DNA from: Agromyces soli
GTDB taxonomy: Bacteria > Actinomycetota > Actinomycetes > Actinomycetales > Microbacteriaceae
Assembly (NCBI RefSeq): GCF_022811605.1
Contig: NZ_CP094533.1
Location: 2,108,001 to 2,172,000, forward strand
Reading direction: 5' to 3'
DNA: 64,000 nt
The position numbers were made by a program, and so were the translations under genes. The notes below the pieces were generated by a model. The model saw nothing but the letters and a program-made list of their open reading frames with translations, was not told the origin of the DNA and did no database searches. Positions 43,041 through 51,889 of the stretch are shown in pieces (the stretch's first letter is position 1; every line of letters begins with the position of its first letter).

Positions 43041-44290
43041 GACGGCCGCCTTCGGCGTCGGCGCGCCTGCGCTCCGACGAGGCTGAGCGCCGCCCCGAGC
43101 GCGAGGAGCCCGGCTGCCAGCAGCAGCCGGAGCTCGGGCGCGGCTCCGCTCGCCGCCAGCCCGGTCCGGGGGATCGCCGCTCCGGGCCCGCCGTCGCCCC
43201 CGGTGTCGAGGAGCTCGCCGAAGCCGTCCGCCTGCACCCGCCACTCGGCGCGGGTCCCCGCCACGGCGTCCTGCTCCGGCATCCGCACGTCGAAGCGAAG
43301 CCAGCCGCCCGGATGGCCCGGGACCTCGCCGAGCGCAAGGCCGGTGAACGAGGCGTCGAGCCGGCGTTCGGGCACGAGCTCGCGGCCGGGCGCGCAGCTG
43401 CCGGCGACGGGGGCGCCGTCGCAAGCGAGCACCCGCAGCAGGAGGGGCGTCGGCTGCGGCACCGCGACGTCGAGCCGGAGCGCGATCGTGCCGGTGGCGC
43501 GCGCGACGGTGGACGCGCCGAGCAGGAGGGTGGCGGACTGCCCGGGCGCGAGGCGTGCGAGGGCGAGCGGATCGCCGACGATCGCGAGCCTGAGGAACTC
43601 GCCCTGTACCACCCGCTCGAGCGGCGCCGCCTGCGCGGGCGCGCCGCCGAGCGCCGCGGCGGCCGCGACCGCGAGCGCGGCGACGGCGCCCAGGGCTCCG
43701 ATCCGTGCACGCGCGGTGGATGCCTCGGGCTCGGCGTCGGCGTCGCGCCGCCGCTCGTGCCGCCGCGGCGGCCTCGGCGCGCGGGGCGCCCGGGGGCCGC
43801 GCGGCCAGAACGCCCAGAGCACGAGCGCGGTCAGCCCGAGCGTCAGCCCGCCGAGCACGATCGGCTGCTGGAGCGCCGTGATGACGCCCGCGACGCCCGG
43901 CACCGACCACAGCACGATCCGCACGGTGGCGACATCGTACGGCGACGGATCGTCGACCGGATTCGCGTCGCCCCGCAGCGTGAGCGCGCGCCGCTCGCCG
44001 TCGCCGCTCGGCGAGGCGTCGACGCCGACGACGCGGTGGGTGACGGGCAGCCGCCCGTCGCGCTCGACGGTGACGACATCGCCGAGCTGCACTTCGCCGG
44101 CCGGGATCTCGCGGACGAGCGCGGCCGAGCCGGCCGGGATCGTCGGGCTCATCGAGCCGGTCGCGAAGAGCATGATCGTGATGTTGAACGCGAGCGCGGC
44201 GACCACGAGGGCGATGCAGACCGCCCCCGCCGCGGCGAGCAGGAACAGCACCGCATCGCCCGCCGCGCGCCCGACCCGCCCGGCGCTCAC
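43037..44290 (-). CDS. SipW-type signal peptidase I fused to a C-terminal exported module with IPRTG tail
   Basis: A 417-residue protein with two parts. Residues 1-162 are an ER-type signal peptidase: TM at 14-38, nucleophile S46 in ATGSMSPTIPAG, general-base His85 (PVTHRVVGVD) in place of lysine, D108 in LRGDANPVDD, TM near 130-162. A Pro/Arg/Asp linker (163-197) leads to a second hydrophobic segment ending APAQA (198-221), like a signal peptide. An all-beta domain (225-365) follows, then IPRTG (373-377), a hydrophobic helix (386-407) and an Arg-rich end, like a sortase substrate. The frame is open throughout with no good internal start. GGAGACGAC precedes GTG 44290. Confidence 0.82.
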   Translation of the reverse strand: MSAGRVGRAAGDAVLFLLAAAGAVCIALVVAALAFNITIMLFATGSMSPTIPAGSAALVREIPAGEVQLGDVVTVERDGRLPVTHRVVGVDASPSGDGERRALTLRGDANPVDDPSPYDVATVRIVLWSVPGVAGVITALQQPIVLGGLTLGLTALVLWAFWPRGPRAPRAPRPPRRHERRRDADAEPEASTARARIGALGAVAALAVAAAAALGGAPAQAAPLERVVQGEFLRLAIVGDPLALARLAPGQSATLLLGASTVARATGTIALRLDVAVPQPTPLLLRVLACDGAPVAGSCAPGRELVPERRLDASFTGLALGEVPGHPGGWLRFDVRMPEQDAVAGTRAEWRVQADGFGELLDTGGDGGPGAAIPRTGLAASGAAPELRLLLAAGLLALGAALSLVGAQARRRRRRPS

Positions 44291-44334
44291 GTCGTCTCCG
44301 TCATTCCTGCCCCGTCCCCCGTCGAGGTCTGCGA

Positions 44335-44955
44335 TCACTGGTTCGAGGTGGTCGTGACCGTCCACTTCAGCGTGCCGCTCTGCCCCTGGATCGTGCTCGG
44401 TGCGGTCGGCTTCATCCGCACCTGGAAGCAGAACCGCACGACGTTGCCCGCGGCCTTGGTGATGGCCGCCCCCTTGCCCGCCGGCACGGCCGCCGTCGTG
44501 TCGGTGAACGTGGCGTCGGTGTAGATCGACGAGTCGCTGCACGCCGTGCCGGTGCCGGCGAGCACCGCGACCTTGTAGTCGAGCTGCGCCGTGAGCGTGC
44601 CGGTGCCGCCCGTCGCGATCGCCGACAGCACCGCCTGACCATCCACGGTGGTCCCGGCAGTCGTGCGGACGTCGAGCCCCGCGGTCGCGGTCGCCGACGG
44701 TGAGAGGCCGGCGACGGCGAAGGTCAGTGTCGCCGGGGCGGCGTCGCTCGTCTGGGCGTAGCTCGCCGACGCGGTGTCCTTCGCCTCCGAGACGAAGACG
44801 CTCGCGCTGAAGCTGCCGGTGCCCACCTCGGCGTCGTTCCACGCGGCCAGGGTCGCGGTGGCGCCGACGCCGAGCACGAGTCCGGAGGCGAGGATGGCGA
44901 GGAGCCGACGGCGGGCGACGCCGTGCGGACCGCGCCAGCTGCGGTGCCGCGGCAC
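44335..44955 (-). CDS. Alternate-signal exported protein B
   Basis: A 206-residue exported protein. RRRLLAILASGLVLGVGATA forms the hydrophobic signal, followed by TLAAWNDAEVGTGSFSASVF, the family signature after the cleavage region. The mature domain (about 50-206) is Thr/Ala/Ser-rich with alternating beta strands and the motif SSIYTDATFTDTTAAVPAGK; its last strand is SGTLKWTVTTTSNQ. It is closely related in layout to protein A (44963-45628). It lies 44 bp upstream of the signal-peptidase gene, which should process it. Confidence 0.85.
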   Translation of the reverse strand: MPRHRSWRGPHGVARRRLLAILASGLVLGVGATATLAAWNDAEVGTGSFSASVFVSEAKDTASASYAQTSDAAPATLTFAVAGLSPSATATAGLDVRTTAGTTVDGQAVLSAIATGGTGTLTAQLDYKVAVLAGTGTACSDSSIYTDATFTDTTAAVPAGKGAAITKAAGNVVRFCFQVRMKPTAPSTIQGQSGTLKWTVTTTSNQ

Positions 44956-44962
44956 GATCGGC

Positions 44963-45628
44963 CTACGAGATCGGGGCCGCTGAGGTGCCGAGGAACTCCC
45001 ACGTGATCGAGCCCGTCTGCGACTGGCCGAGCGCGCCGCTCGCGGTGACCGCGATGCAGTAGTTGCGCTGCTCGGTGAGCGAAGCGAGCGTGCCGATCTC
45101 GTCGGGCGTCGTCAGCGTGGCCGGAGTCGAGTCCGGCACGACCGCGGTGCCGGCGGCGAACGCGGTTGCGTCGCAGCTGGTCCCGGTGCCGACATCGACG
45201 ATGCCGTAGCTGACGTTCGGCGCGATGGTCCCCGTGCCGTTCGAGGTGAGCGTGAGGTCGGCGCCGTAGTTCGACCCCGTGCCGAGCTTCAGCGAGAACA
45301 GGTGATACACCGTCGCGTTCGGCGTCAGTCGGTCGGCTCCGACGGCGAAGGTGAGCGCCGCTCCCGGCGCAGTCGGGTGCTCGCTGAACGCGGTCCCGTC
45401 GGGGCTGCCGACGAGCGAGAACGCCCCGGAGCCGAACGCGCCGCTCGCGAATTCCCGATCCGTCCACGCGGCGAGCGTGATCGCCGCGCCGACGCCGAGC
45501 ACCAGCCCTCCGGCCAGTATCGCCATGATCTTCCGGCGCCCCCGCGCCCCGTCCGCGCCGTCCGGCGGCTGCGCGGGCCCCCCGGCCCGCGTCGCCGCCG
45601 GAGCGGTCGCAACAGTGTCCTGATGCAT
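44963..45628 (-). CDS. Alternate-signal exported protein A
   Basis: A 221-residue exported protein and the first gene of the operon. Residues 30-60 hold GRRKIMAILAGGLVLGVGAA and then LAAWTDREFASGAFGSGAF, the same signal as in protein B. The mature part has LTFAVGADRLTPNATVYHLF, two Cys (TSCDATAF, RNYCIAV) and ends GSITWEFLGTSAAPIS. ATG 45628 follows GGGGGAAAC. Proteins A and B align along most of their length, so they are probably tandem duplicates. The product is likely a major or minor subunit of a surface structure. Confidence 0.85.
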   Translation of the reverse strand: MHQDTVATAPAATRAGGPAQPPDGADGARGRRKIMAILAGGLVLGVGAAITLAAWTDREFASGAFGSGAFSLVGSPDGTAFSEHPTAPGAALTFAVGADRLTPNATVYHLFSLKLGTGSNYGADLTLTSNGTGTIAPNVSYGIVDVGTGTSCDATAFAAGTAVVPDSTPATLTTPDEIGTLASLTEQRNYCIAVTASGALGQSQTGSITWEFLGTSAAPIS

Positions 45629-45995
45629 GTTTCCCCCGATGTGCCGCATTCGCGACGGTTTCCCTTGCGCGGCAACGTACTCCTTCGTCAGCCGGACTGG
45701 TGTCCCCCTTTCGGAGGCCATGCGGTCCCGAGGGCGGACGCCTCGCGCGGGGGTGCACGCGGGAGTGCGCGCCGGGGTGCGCGGAGGCCTGCGCGCGCCC
45801 GCGCGAGGGGGCCCGCGCGCGTGGAGATGAGCGATGCTCACCCCAATTCGGGGGGATGGCGAGGATTTTTCATCGAAGTCTTGAATCCGGCTCAGCTCCT
45901 GTGGCAGCGTGTGCGCCATCGACCGCAGCGATCGACACGCTGCGTCGGAAGGCGACGAAGCCGAGGGGAACGGCTTCGCCCACGGGGGAGGGAAA
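45629..45995. other. Divergent regulatory region of the surface-protein locus
   Basis: 367 bp between the signal-peptidase operon (minus) and the IPT protein gene (plus). The centre (about 45725-45830) is extremely GC-rich, with strong self-complementary CGCGCG/CCCGCG stretches. The AT-richest patch, GGATTTTTCATCGAAGTC near 45863, is where I would place the promoter of the IPT gene, but no clear -35/-10 pair is evident. No ORF is supported here. Confidence 0.4.
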
Positions 45996-48900
45996 ATGTC
46001 GCGTCCGCGTACACGCATGTCCGGGTTCGGGAAGCTTCGGCGGGGGGATGCCCCGTCGAGATCCAGGCGGGCGGGGGTGGTGCGCGGACTTGCCGCCGGC
46101 ACCGTGGCCCTGCTCGTCGTCGGGGGCGGTGGCGCACTCGGTGCGCAGGCCGCGCCGTCGGATCCGTCCCAAGCGCTCGGCCAGTTCCTGGGAGCCGATC
46201 TGCTGCAACTGCAGGCGGCGGACCTGGCCTACGCCTACGCCTCCGATCCGGGCGGCCCGCCGAGTGAGGCCGACCCGTTCGACCTGGCGGTGCTGCAAGC
46301 ACTGGGGCTGCAGGTCGACCTCATCGGCAACGGGCTGGTGCAGGTTCCGCTGCTGACCGACGGCACGGGGCCCGGCCTGCTGAACCTCGGCGAGATCGGG
46401 GTCGTCAACAGCTACGCCGGCACCGCATCCACGACGGACTCGGTCGCCGCGAGCGGCGCGGTCGCCGACGACGGGACGATCTCCGTGTCCGAGGACGCCG
46501 ACCCCGCCGACTTCGGCAACGCGACGGTGAACCTCACCGACCTGCTGGACCAGCTCGGCGTCGCCGCCGTCACCGACGAGCTCATCGACGAGGCGTCCCT
46601 GGAGGTCGGGGCCCTCGCCACCCGCGCCGCGAAGAACGGCGGCACCGGCATCACGAGCGACTACCGCGTCACCGACCTCGGGCTCCAGCTCTCCAGCCCC
46701 GCGGTCGCGGGACTCGCGACCCAGCTGCGCGGCACGCTGAACACCGCGACCACGGAGCTCACCAGCGACCTCGAAGCGCTCGCCGGGCCGGGGGGCGCCG
46801 TGCAGGGGGTGGTCGACGCGATCGCCGACATCCAGCTCCTCGGCGTCGCCTCGGTCAGCCTCGGCGACGCGACGATCGCCGTGACGCCACCGAACCTGAG
46901 CCAGCTCGTGGACCAGCTCCTCGGCGGACCGAACGCGATCCTGTACAGCGACGACGGCGCCGTCTCGGTGAACCTCACCGACGGCACCGTCTCGGTCGAC
47001 CTCGCCGAACTGGTCAACCCCGGCGGGCCGAACCTGAACGGGCTGCCCGCCAACACCAGCGTGCTCACGCCCGAGGTGATCGGGATGATCACCGACGGCG
47101 TCAACCAGGCCCTCGGCAAGCTGGTCGGCCACCTCACCGGCGGCCTCGACGCGCTGCTCGCCTCGACGCAGATCTCGCTCAACGTCGGGCTCAGCGTCGT
47201 CGCCCTGCCGGCCCTCGGCGGACTGCAGCTCGTGAACGCGCCGATCATCATCAACGGCACCCTCACGCAGTTCCTGAACGGCACCGCGACCGCCGACCTG
47301 TCCCAGCTGCAGCTGCTGCCGGGCGTGCCCACCTGCCTCGGCGTCGAGGTCGGCGGGATCTGCACCGGCGTCGACATCAACACGCTGCTCGCCTCGGTGC
47401 TCACGACCGTGACGAACACGATCGTGCCGACCATCCTCGCCGGCGTGGTCGCGCCGATCCAGACGCTGCTCACCAGCACGAGCGGCGAGATCACGACGGC
47501 GCTGAACGGCGTCGTCGATGCGCTGCTCACACTGCTCGAGCCCGCCCTCGACGGACTGCTCGCGAACCTCGTCGTCATCCGCATCAACGAGCAGCCGACC
47601 GAAGCCCCGCTGAACGAATCGGGCGGCGACCTCGGGCCGGGCTCGTTCACCGTCCGCGCGCTCAGCGTCACACTGCTGCCGAACGTCGCGGACTCCGATC
47701 TGGCCAAGCTCGACCTGGCCTCCTCGACCGTGCTCGCCGCGGCGCTGCCGCCGGTCCTCACGACGCTCTCGCCGAACCAGGGGCCCGAGGGCGGCGGCAC
47801 GCTCGTGACGATCACGGGCACCGACCTCGCCGACGCCAGTCAGGTCACGGTCGACGGTGCTCCGGCGACGTTCACCCAGGTGAGCGGCACCCAGGTGACG
47901 TTCACCACCACGGCGCACGCGCCCGGCCCGGTGAACGTGACGGTCACGACGCCGGGCGGCACGAGTAACGCGCTGCCGTTCACGTTCATCCCGGCGCCGG
48001 AGATCACCTCCCTCGCACCCGACTCCGGTCCCACGGCCGGCGGCACGCCCGTGACCATCACGGGCACCGACCTCGGCGGCGCCACCGACGTGTCGGTGGA
48101 CGGGGCATCCGTCGCCTTCAGCCAGGTGAGCGGCACCGAGGTGACGTTCACCACCGCGCCGCACGCGGCCGGACCGGTCGACGTGACGATCACGACGCCG
48201 GGCGGCACGAGCGCCCCGATGACGTTCACCTACGTGCCGGCTCCGACGATCACCTCGCTCGCGCCGAACCAGGGTCCGACCGCCGGCGGCACGCCCGTGA
48301 CGATCACGGGCACCGACCTCGGGGATGCCAGCGCGGTGTCGGTGGACGGGGCATCCGTCGCCTTCACCCAGGTCAGCGGCACGCAGGTGACGTTCACGAC
48401 CGAGCCGCACGCGGCCGGTCCGGTGGACGTGACGATCACGACGCCGGGCGGCGAGAGCGCTCCGATGACCTTCACCTACGTCCCGGCGCCGGTGATCACG
48501 ACGCTGACCCCGGACGAGGGGCCGGCTTCGGGCGGCACGCCGGTCACGATCGACGGGACGGATCTCGCGGGCGCGACCGCAGTCACCGTCGATGGCGCCT
48601 CGGTGCCCTTCACCCCGGTGAGCGGCACGCAGCTGAGCTTCACGACGCCGCCGCACGCGGTCGGTCCGGTCGACGTGACCGTCACCACCCCGGGCGGCAC
48701 GAGCGGCCCGCTCACCTTCACCTACCTGCCCGCGCCGCTCCTCACGGAGCTCGACCCGGATGTCGGGCCGACGGCGGGCGGCACGCCGGTGACGATCACG
48801 GGCAGCGACCTCGGGGATGCCACCGAGGTGACGGTCGACGGCACCCCGGTGGCGTTCACCGGAGTGAGTTCGACCGAGATCACGATCGTGACCCCGCCGC

Positions 48901-51323
48901 ACGCCGCCGGGCCGGTCGAGGTCGTCGTGACGACGCCGACGGGGGAGAGCAACCCCCTCACGTTCACCTACTACGACGTGCCCGTGATCGCCTCGCTCAC
49001 GCCCTCCGCAGGGCCGACGTCCGGGCTCACGCTCGTCACGGTCGACGGCACGAACCTCGCCGGCGCGACGGAGCTCACCGTGGACGGGGCCCCGGTGCCG
49101 TTCACCCAGGTGAGCGGAACGCAGCTCACCTTCCTCACCCCGGCGCACGCCGCGGGCCAGGTCGACGTGATCGTGACGACGCCCGGCGGCGCGAGCAACG
49201 CGATGCCGTTCACCTACGTGCCGGCACCGGTGCTCACCGCGCTCGACCCCGACGAGGGGCCGACGGCGGGCGGCACGTTCGTGACGATCACGGGCACCGA
49301 CCTCGCCGGCACGACGGGAGTGACGGTCGACGGCGCGCCGGTGGCCTTCACCCAGGTGAGCGGCACCGAGGTGACCTTCACGACCGAGCCGCACGCGGCC
49401 GGCGCCGTGAACGTCGTCGTCACCACCACGGGCGGGCCGAGCAACGCGCTGCCGTTCACCTTCGTCCCGGCGCCGGTGATCACCTCGCTGGCTCCTGACG
49501 AAGGGCCGACGGCGGGCGGCACGCTCGTGACCATCACGGGCACCGATCTCGCCGGGGCGACCGAGGTCTCGGTCGACGGGGCATCCGTCGCCTTCACCCA
49601 GCTGAGCGGCACGCAGGTGACGTTCACGACGGCGGCGCACGCCGCCGGCCCGGTGGACGTGACCGTCACGACCGCGGGCGGCGAGAGCGCACCGATGACG
49701 TTCACTTTCGTCCCGGCACCGGTGATCACCTCGCTGGCTCCCGACGAGGGGCCGGCTTCGGGCGGCACGCTCGTCACGATCACCGGCACCGACCTCGCCG
49801 GAGCGAGCGAGGTGTCGGTGGACGGAACATCCGTCGACTTCACCCAGGTGAGCGGCACCGAGGTGACGTTCACGACCGAGCCGCACGCGGCCGGGACGGT
49901 GGACGTCACGATCACGACGACGGGCGGGGAGAGCGACGGGATGCGGTTCACCTTCGTGCCGGCGCCGGCGATCACCTCGCTCGCGCCCGATCACGGTCCG
50001 ACGAGCGGCGGCACGCCCGTGACCATCACGGGCACCGACCTCGCGGGGGCGACCGAGGTCGCCGTGGACGGGGCGTCCCTGCCCTTCACCCAGGTGAGCG
50101 GCACCGAGGTGACCTTCACGACGGCCGCGCACGCCGCCGGGCCCGCCGACGTCACGATCACCACGGCCGGCGGGGAGAGCGAACCGATGACGTTCACCTT
50201 CATCCCGCCGCTCGGCCTCGCGGCGCTCAGCCCCGACCACGGGCCGGAGACCGGCGGGACCACGGTGACGATCTCGGGCGCCGGCCTCGACTCCACGACC
50301 GGGGTCACGGTCGACGGCGAGTCGGTGCCGTTCACGATCGAGGACGACGGCACGGTGACGTTCGTCACCCCGCCGCACGCCCCCGGGCTGGTGGAGGTCG
50401 TGGTGACCAACCCGCTCGGCTCCGAGTCGCTGCCGTTCACCTACAACCCGGTCGCGACGGTCGACGAGGTCGACCCGCCGACCGGGCCCGAGGCGGGCGG
50501 CACCGAGGTGACGATCACCGGATCCTGCTTCACCGGAGCGACGGACGTGCTGTTCGGCGGGACCTCGGCCACGAGCTTCAGCGTGGTGAGCGACACCGAG
50601 ATCACGGCCGTGGTGCCCGCCGGCACCGGTGTCGTCGACGTGAGCGTCGTCGGCGTCGGGGACTGCGGCACCGGAACGCTGCCCGACGGCTACAGCTACC
50701 TGCCGCCGGTGAACGCGCTCGCGCTCATGCCGGACCGCGGCCCGGCGAGCGGTGGAACGGCCGTGCAGGTGACCGGAACGGGCCTCGGCGGCGCGACCGA
50801 GCTGCTGCTCGACGGAGAGTCGGTGCCGTTCACCCAGGTGAGCGACAGCCGGGTCGACTTCGTGACCCCGCCGCACGCGGTCGGTCCCGTCGAGGTGACC
50901 GTCACCGCGGCCGGAGGCACGAGCGAGCCGCTGACGTACACCTACACGCCCGCCGACATCGACGCGGTGACGCCGCCCGGCGGGCCGTCGACCGGCGGCA
51001 CCGAGGTGACGATCAGCGGGCAGTGCTTCACGGGCGCGACCGCCGTGAAGTTCGGCTCGAAGCACGCGAGCTCGTTCCGGGTGGTCGACGATCGCACGAT
51101 CGTCGCCGTCGCCCCGGCCGGAACCGGCGTCGTCGACGTCACCGTGGTCGGCAGCGCCGACTGCGGCACGGCGACGCTCGCGAAGGCCTACACGTACCGA
51201 TCGGGCGCGATGGCCTCCACCGGGTTCGACGCCGCCCCCGCGGTGCTCGGCGGGGTGGCGGCGCTGATCGCCGGGTTCGGTGCGCTCCTGGTGGCGCTCC
51301 GAGGCAAGCGGCGCCGCGCCTAG
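45996..51323 (+). CDS. Giant choice-of-anchor-G surface protein with 14 IPT/TIG repeats
   Basis: A 1775-residue surface protein. A signal peptide (about 1-54, LAAGTVALLVVGGGGALGAQ then AAP) is followed by an N-terminal domain (about 55-580) of the choice-of-anchor-G type (SQALGQFLGADLLQLQAADL, GLLNLGEIGVVNSYAGTAS). Fourteen IPT/TIG units of about 82 residues (587-1730) each begin with the pattern SLxPDxGPTxGGTxVTITG. The C-terminus has ASTG, a hydrophobic helix and GKRRRA, a sortase-type or related wall anchor. Units 2-10 are nearly identical in DNA. ATG 45996 follows GGGGGAGGGAAA. The divergent SipW operon suggests a shared cell-surface role, perhaps adhesion. Confidence 0.92.
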   Translation: MSRPRTRMSGFGKLRRGDAPSRSRRAGVVRGLAAGTVALLVVGGGGALGAQAAPSDPSQALGQFLGADLLQLQAADLAYAYASDPGGPPSEADPFDLAVLQALGLQVDLIGNGLVQVPLLTDGTGPGLLNLGEIGVVNSYAGTASTTDSVAASGAVADDGTISVSEDADPADFGNATVNLTDLLDQLGVAAVTDELIDEASLEVGALATRAAKNGGTGITSDYRVTDLGLQLSSPAVAGLATQLRGTLNTATTELTSDLEALAGPGGAVQGVVDAIADIQLLGVASVSLGDATIAVTPPNLSQLVDQLLGGPNAILYSDDGAVSVNLTDGTVSVDLAELVNPGGPNLNGLPANTSVLTPEVIGMITDGVNQALGKLVGHLTGGLDALLASTQISLNVGLSVVALPALGGLQLVNAPIIINGTLTQFLNGTATADLSQLQLLPGVPTCLGVEVGGICTGVDINTLLASVLTTVTNTIVPTILAGVVAPIQTLLTSTSGEITTALNGVVDALLTLLEPALDGLLANLVVIRINEQPTEAPLNESGGDLGPGSFTVRALSVTLLPNVADSDLAKLDLASSTVLAAALPPVLTTLSPNQGPEGGGTLVTITGTDLADASQVTVDGAPATFTQVSGTQVTFTTTAHAPGPVNVTVTTPGGTSNALPFTFIPAPEITSLAPDSGPTAGGTPVTITGTDLGGATDVSVDGASVAFSQVSGTEVTFTTAPHAAGPVDVTITTPGGTSAPMTFTYVPAPTITSLAPNQGPTAGGTPVTITGTDLGDASAVSVDGASVAFTQVSGTQVTFTTEPHAAGPVDVTITTPGGESAPMTFTYVPAPVITTLTPDEGPASGGTPVTIDGTDLAGATAVTVDGASVPFTPVSGTQLSFTTPPHAVGPVDVTVTTPGGTSGPLTFTYLPAPLLTELDPDVGPTAGGTPVTITGSDLGDATEVTVDGTPVAFTGVSSTEITIVTPPHAAGPVEVVVTTPTGESNPLTFTYYDVPVIASLTPSAGPTSGLTLVTVDGTNLAGATELTVDGAPVPFTQVSGTQLTFLTPAHAAGQVDVIVTTPGGASNAMPFTYVPAPVLTALDPDEGPTAGGTFVTITGTDLAGTTGVTVDGAPVAFTQVSGTEVTFTTEPHAAGAVNVVVTTTGGPSNALPFTFVPAPVITSLAPDEGPTAGGTLVTITGTDLAGATEVSVDGASVAFTQLSGTQVTFTTAAHAAGPVDVTVTTAGGESAPMTFTFVPAPVITSLAPDEGPASGGTLVTITGTDLAGASEVSVDGTSVDFTQVSGTEVTFTTEPHAAGTVDVTITTTGGESDGMRFTFVPAPAITSLAPDHGPTSGGTPVTITGTDLAGATEVAVDGASLPFTQVSGTEVTFTTAAHAAGPADVTITTAGGESEPMTFTFIPPLGLAALSPDHGPETGGTTVTISGAGLDSTTGVTVDGESVPFTIEDDGTVTFVTPPHAPGLVEVVVTNPLGSESLPFTYNPVATVDEVDPPTGPEAGGTEVTITGSCFTGATDVLFGGTSATSFSVVSDTEITAVVPAGTGVVDVSVVGVGDCGTGTLPDGYSYLPPVNALALMPDRGPASGGTAVQVTGTGLGGATELLLDGESVPFTQVSDSRVDFVTPPHAVGPVEVTVTAAGGTSEPLTYTYTPADIDAVTPPGGPSTGGTEVTISGQCFTGATAVKFGSKHASSFRVVDDRTIVAVAPAGTGVVDVTVVGSADCGTATLAKAYTYRSGAMASTGFDAAPAVLGGVAALIAGFGALLVALRGKRRRA
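47747..51200 (+). repeat. Fourteen IPT/TIG-coding repeat units
   Basis: Period close to 246 bp. Units 1-10 share GGCGGCACG, GTGACGATCACGGGCACCGA, GGGGCATCCGTCGCCTTCACC and CACGCGGCCGG blocks with few changes. Units 11-14 are more divergent; 12 and 14 form a sub-type with CFTGAT and two Cys per unit. Near-identity of neighbouring units suggests recent expansion or gene conversion. Confidence 0.9.
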
Positions 51324-51325
51324 CA

Positions 51326-51367
51326 GGAGCGGGATCGGGGGTCGGTGCCGCGGCGCCGGCCCCCGCT
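51326..51367. terminator. Hairpin between the IPT protein gene and the DksA-like gene
   Basis: GAGCGGG (51326-51332) pairs with CCCGCTC (51361-51367), with further GGGGG/CCCCC and CGGTGCCG/CGGCGCCG pairing inside. It closes both convergent genes. Confidence 0.6.
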
Positions 51368-51407
51368 CTCGTGCGCGGGCGGGGGCGCGGGGCCGTGCCG
51401 GCTTCGG

Positions 51408-51779
51408 TCAGCCGGCGAGCCGGGCGCAGTCGATGCAGAGCGTCGCCGTGGGCCGCGCCTCGAGGCGCGCGACCGCGATCGGCTTGCCGCAGTTCGTGCA
51501 CACGCCGTAGCTGCCGTCCGCGAGCCGGGCCAGGGCCCGGTCGACCTCGGCGAGCTCGAATTCCGCGTCGGCGAGCACGGCCGTGCGTTGCGACCATTCC
51601 TGCGTCATCGTCGGGCCCTCGGGGTCGTGCTCGTCGTCGGCCGAGGCATCCGATCGTGCGCTGCGGACCTCGGCCATGCCCTCGCGATGCTCGGCGAGGC
51701 GGGCCTCCGCCTCGGTGCGCTCGGCCCGGAGCGCCTCCTCGAACTTCGCCAGCCGGGAGTCGCTGAAGTGCCTGGTCAT
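51408..51779 (-). CDS. DksA/TraR-type zinc-finger protein
   Basis: A 123-residue protein. An N-terminal coiled coil (about 10-85) carries many charged residues. The C-terminal zinc finger has CTNCGKPIAVARLEARPTAT followed by LCIDCARL, the C4 pattern of DksA/TraR. Such proteins enter the RNA polymerase secondary channel or resemble those that do. In Actinobacteria the role of small DksA-like proteins is usually unproven. GGAGAGGGGCG precedes the ATG. It is divergent from dnaX. Confidence 0.9.
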   Translation of the reverse strand: MTRHFSDSRLAKFEEALRAERTEAEARLAEHREGMAEVRSARSDASADDEHDPEGPTMTQEWSQRTAVLADAEFELAEVDRALARLADGSYGVCTNCGKPIAVARLEARPTATLCIDCARLAG

Positions 51780-51889
51780 CGTCGCCCCTCTCCGCCGGTC
51801 CGGCGATGGCATCCGGCGTCCTGGCATGCTACGCCCGCCGGATGCCCCGATGGGGGAGGCGTGTCGGCGGGGGTGGCTACGATTGTGTG

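Noticed and set aside
45870..51065. A 1731-codon open frame on the minus strand opposite the IPT protein
   Set aside because: It is antisense to a repeat-coding gene with clear domains, is made of Arg/Gly/Asp-rich repeats mirroring the DNA repeats, and has no ribosome-binding site or domain. It is open only because of strong G+C codon bias.
47747..51200. CRISPR-like regular repeats
   Set aside because: Repeats are 246 bp coding units of IPT domains in one frame; no short direct repeats with unique spacers and no cas genes nearby.
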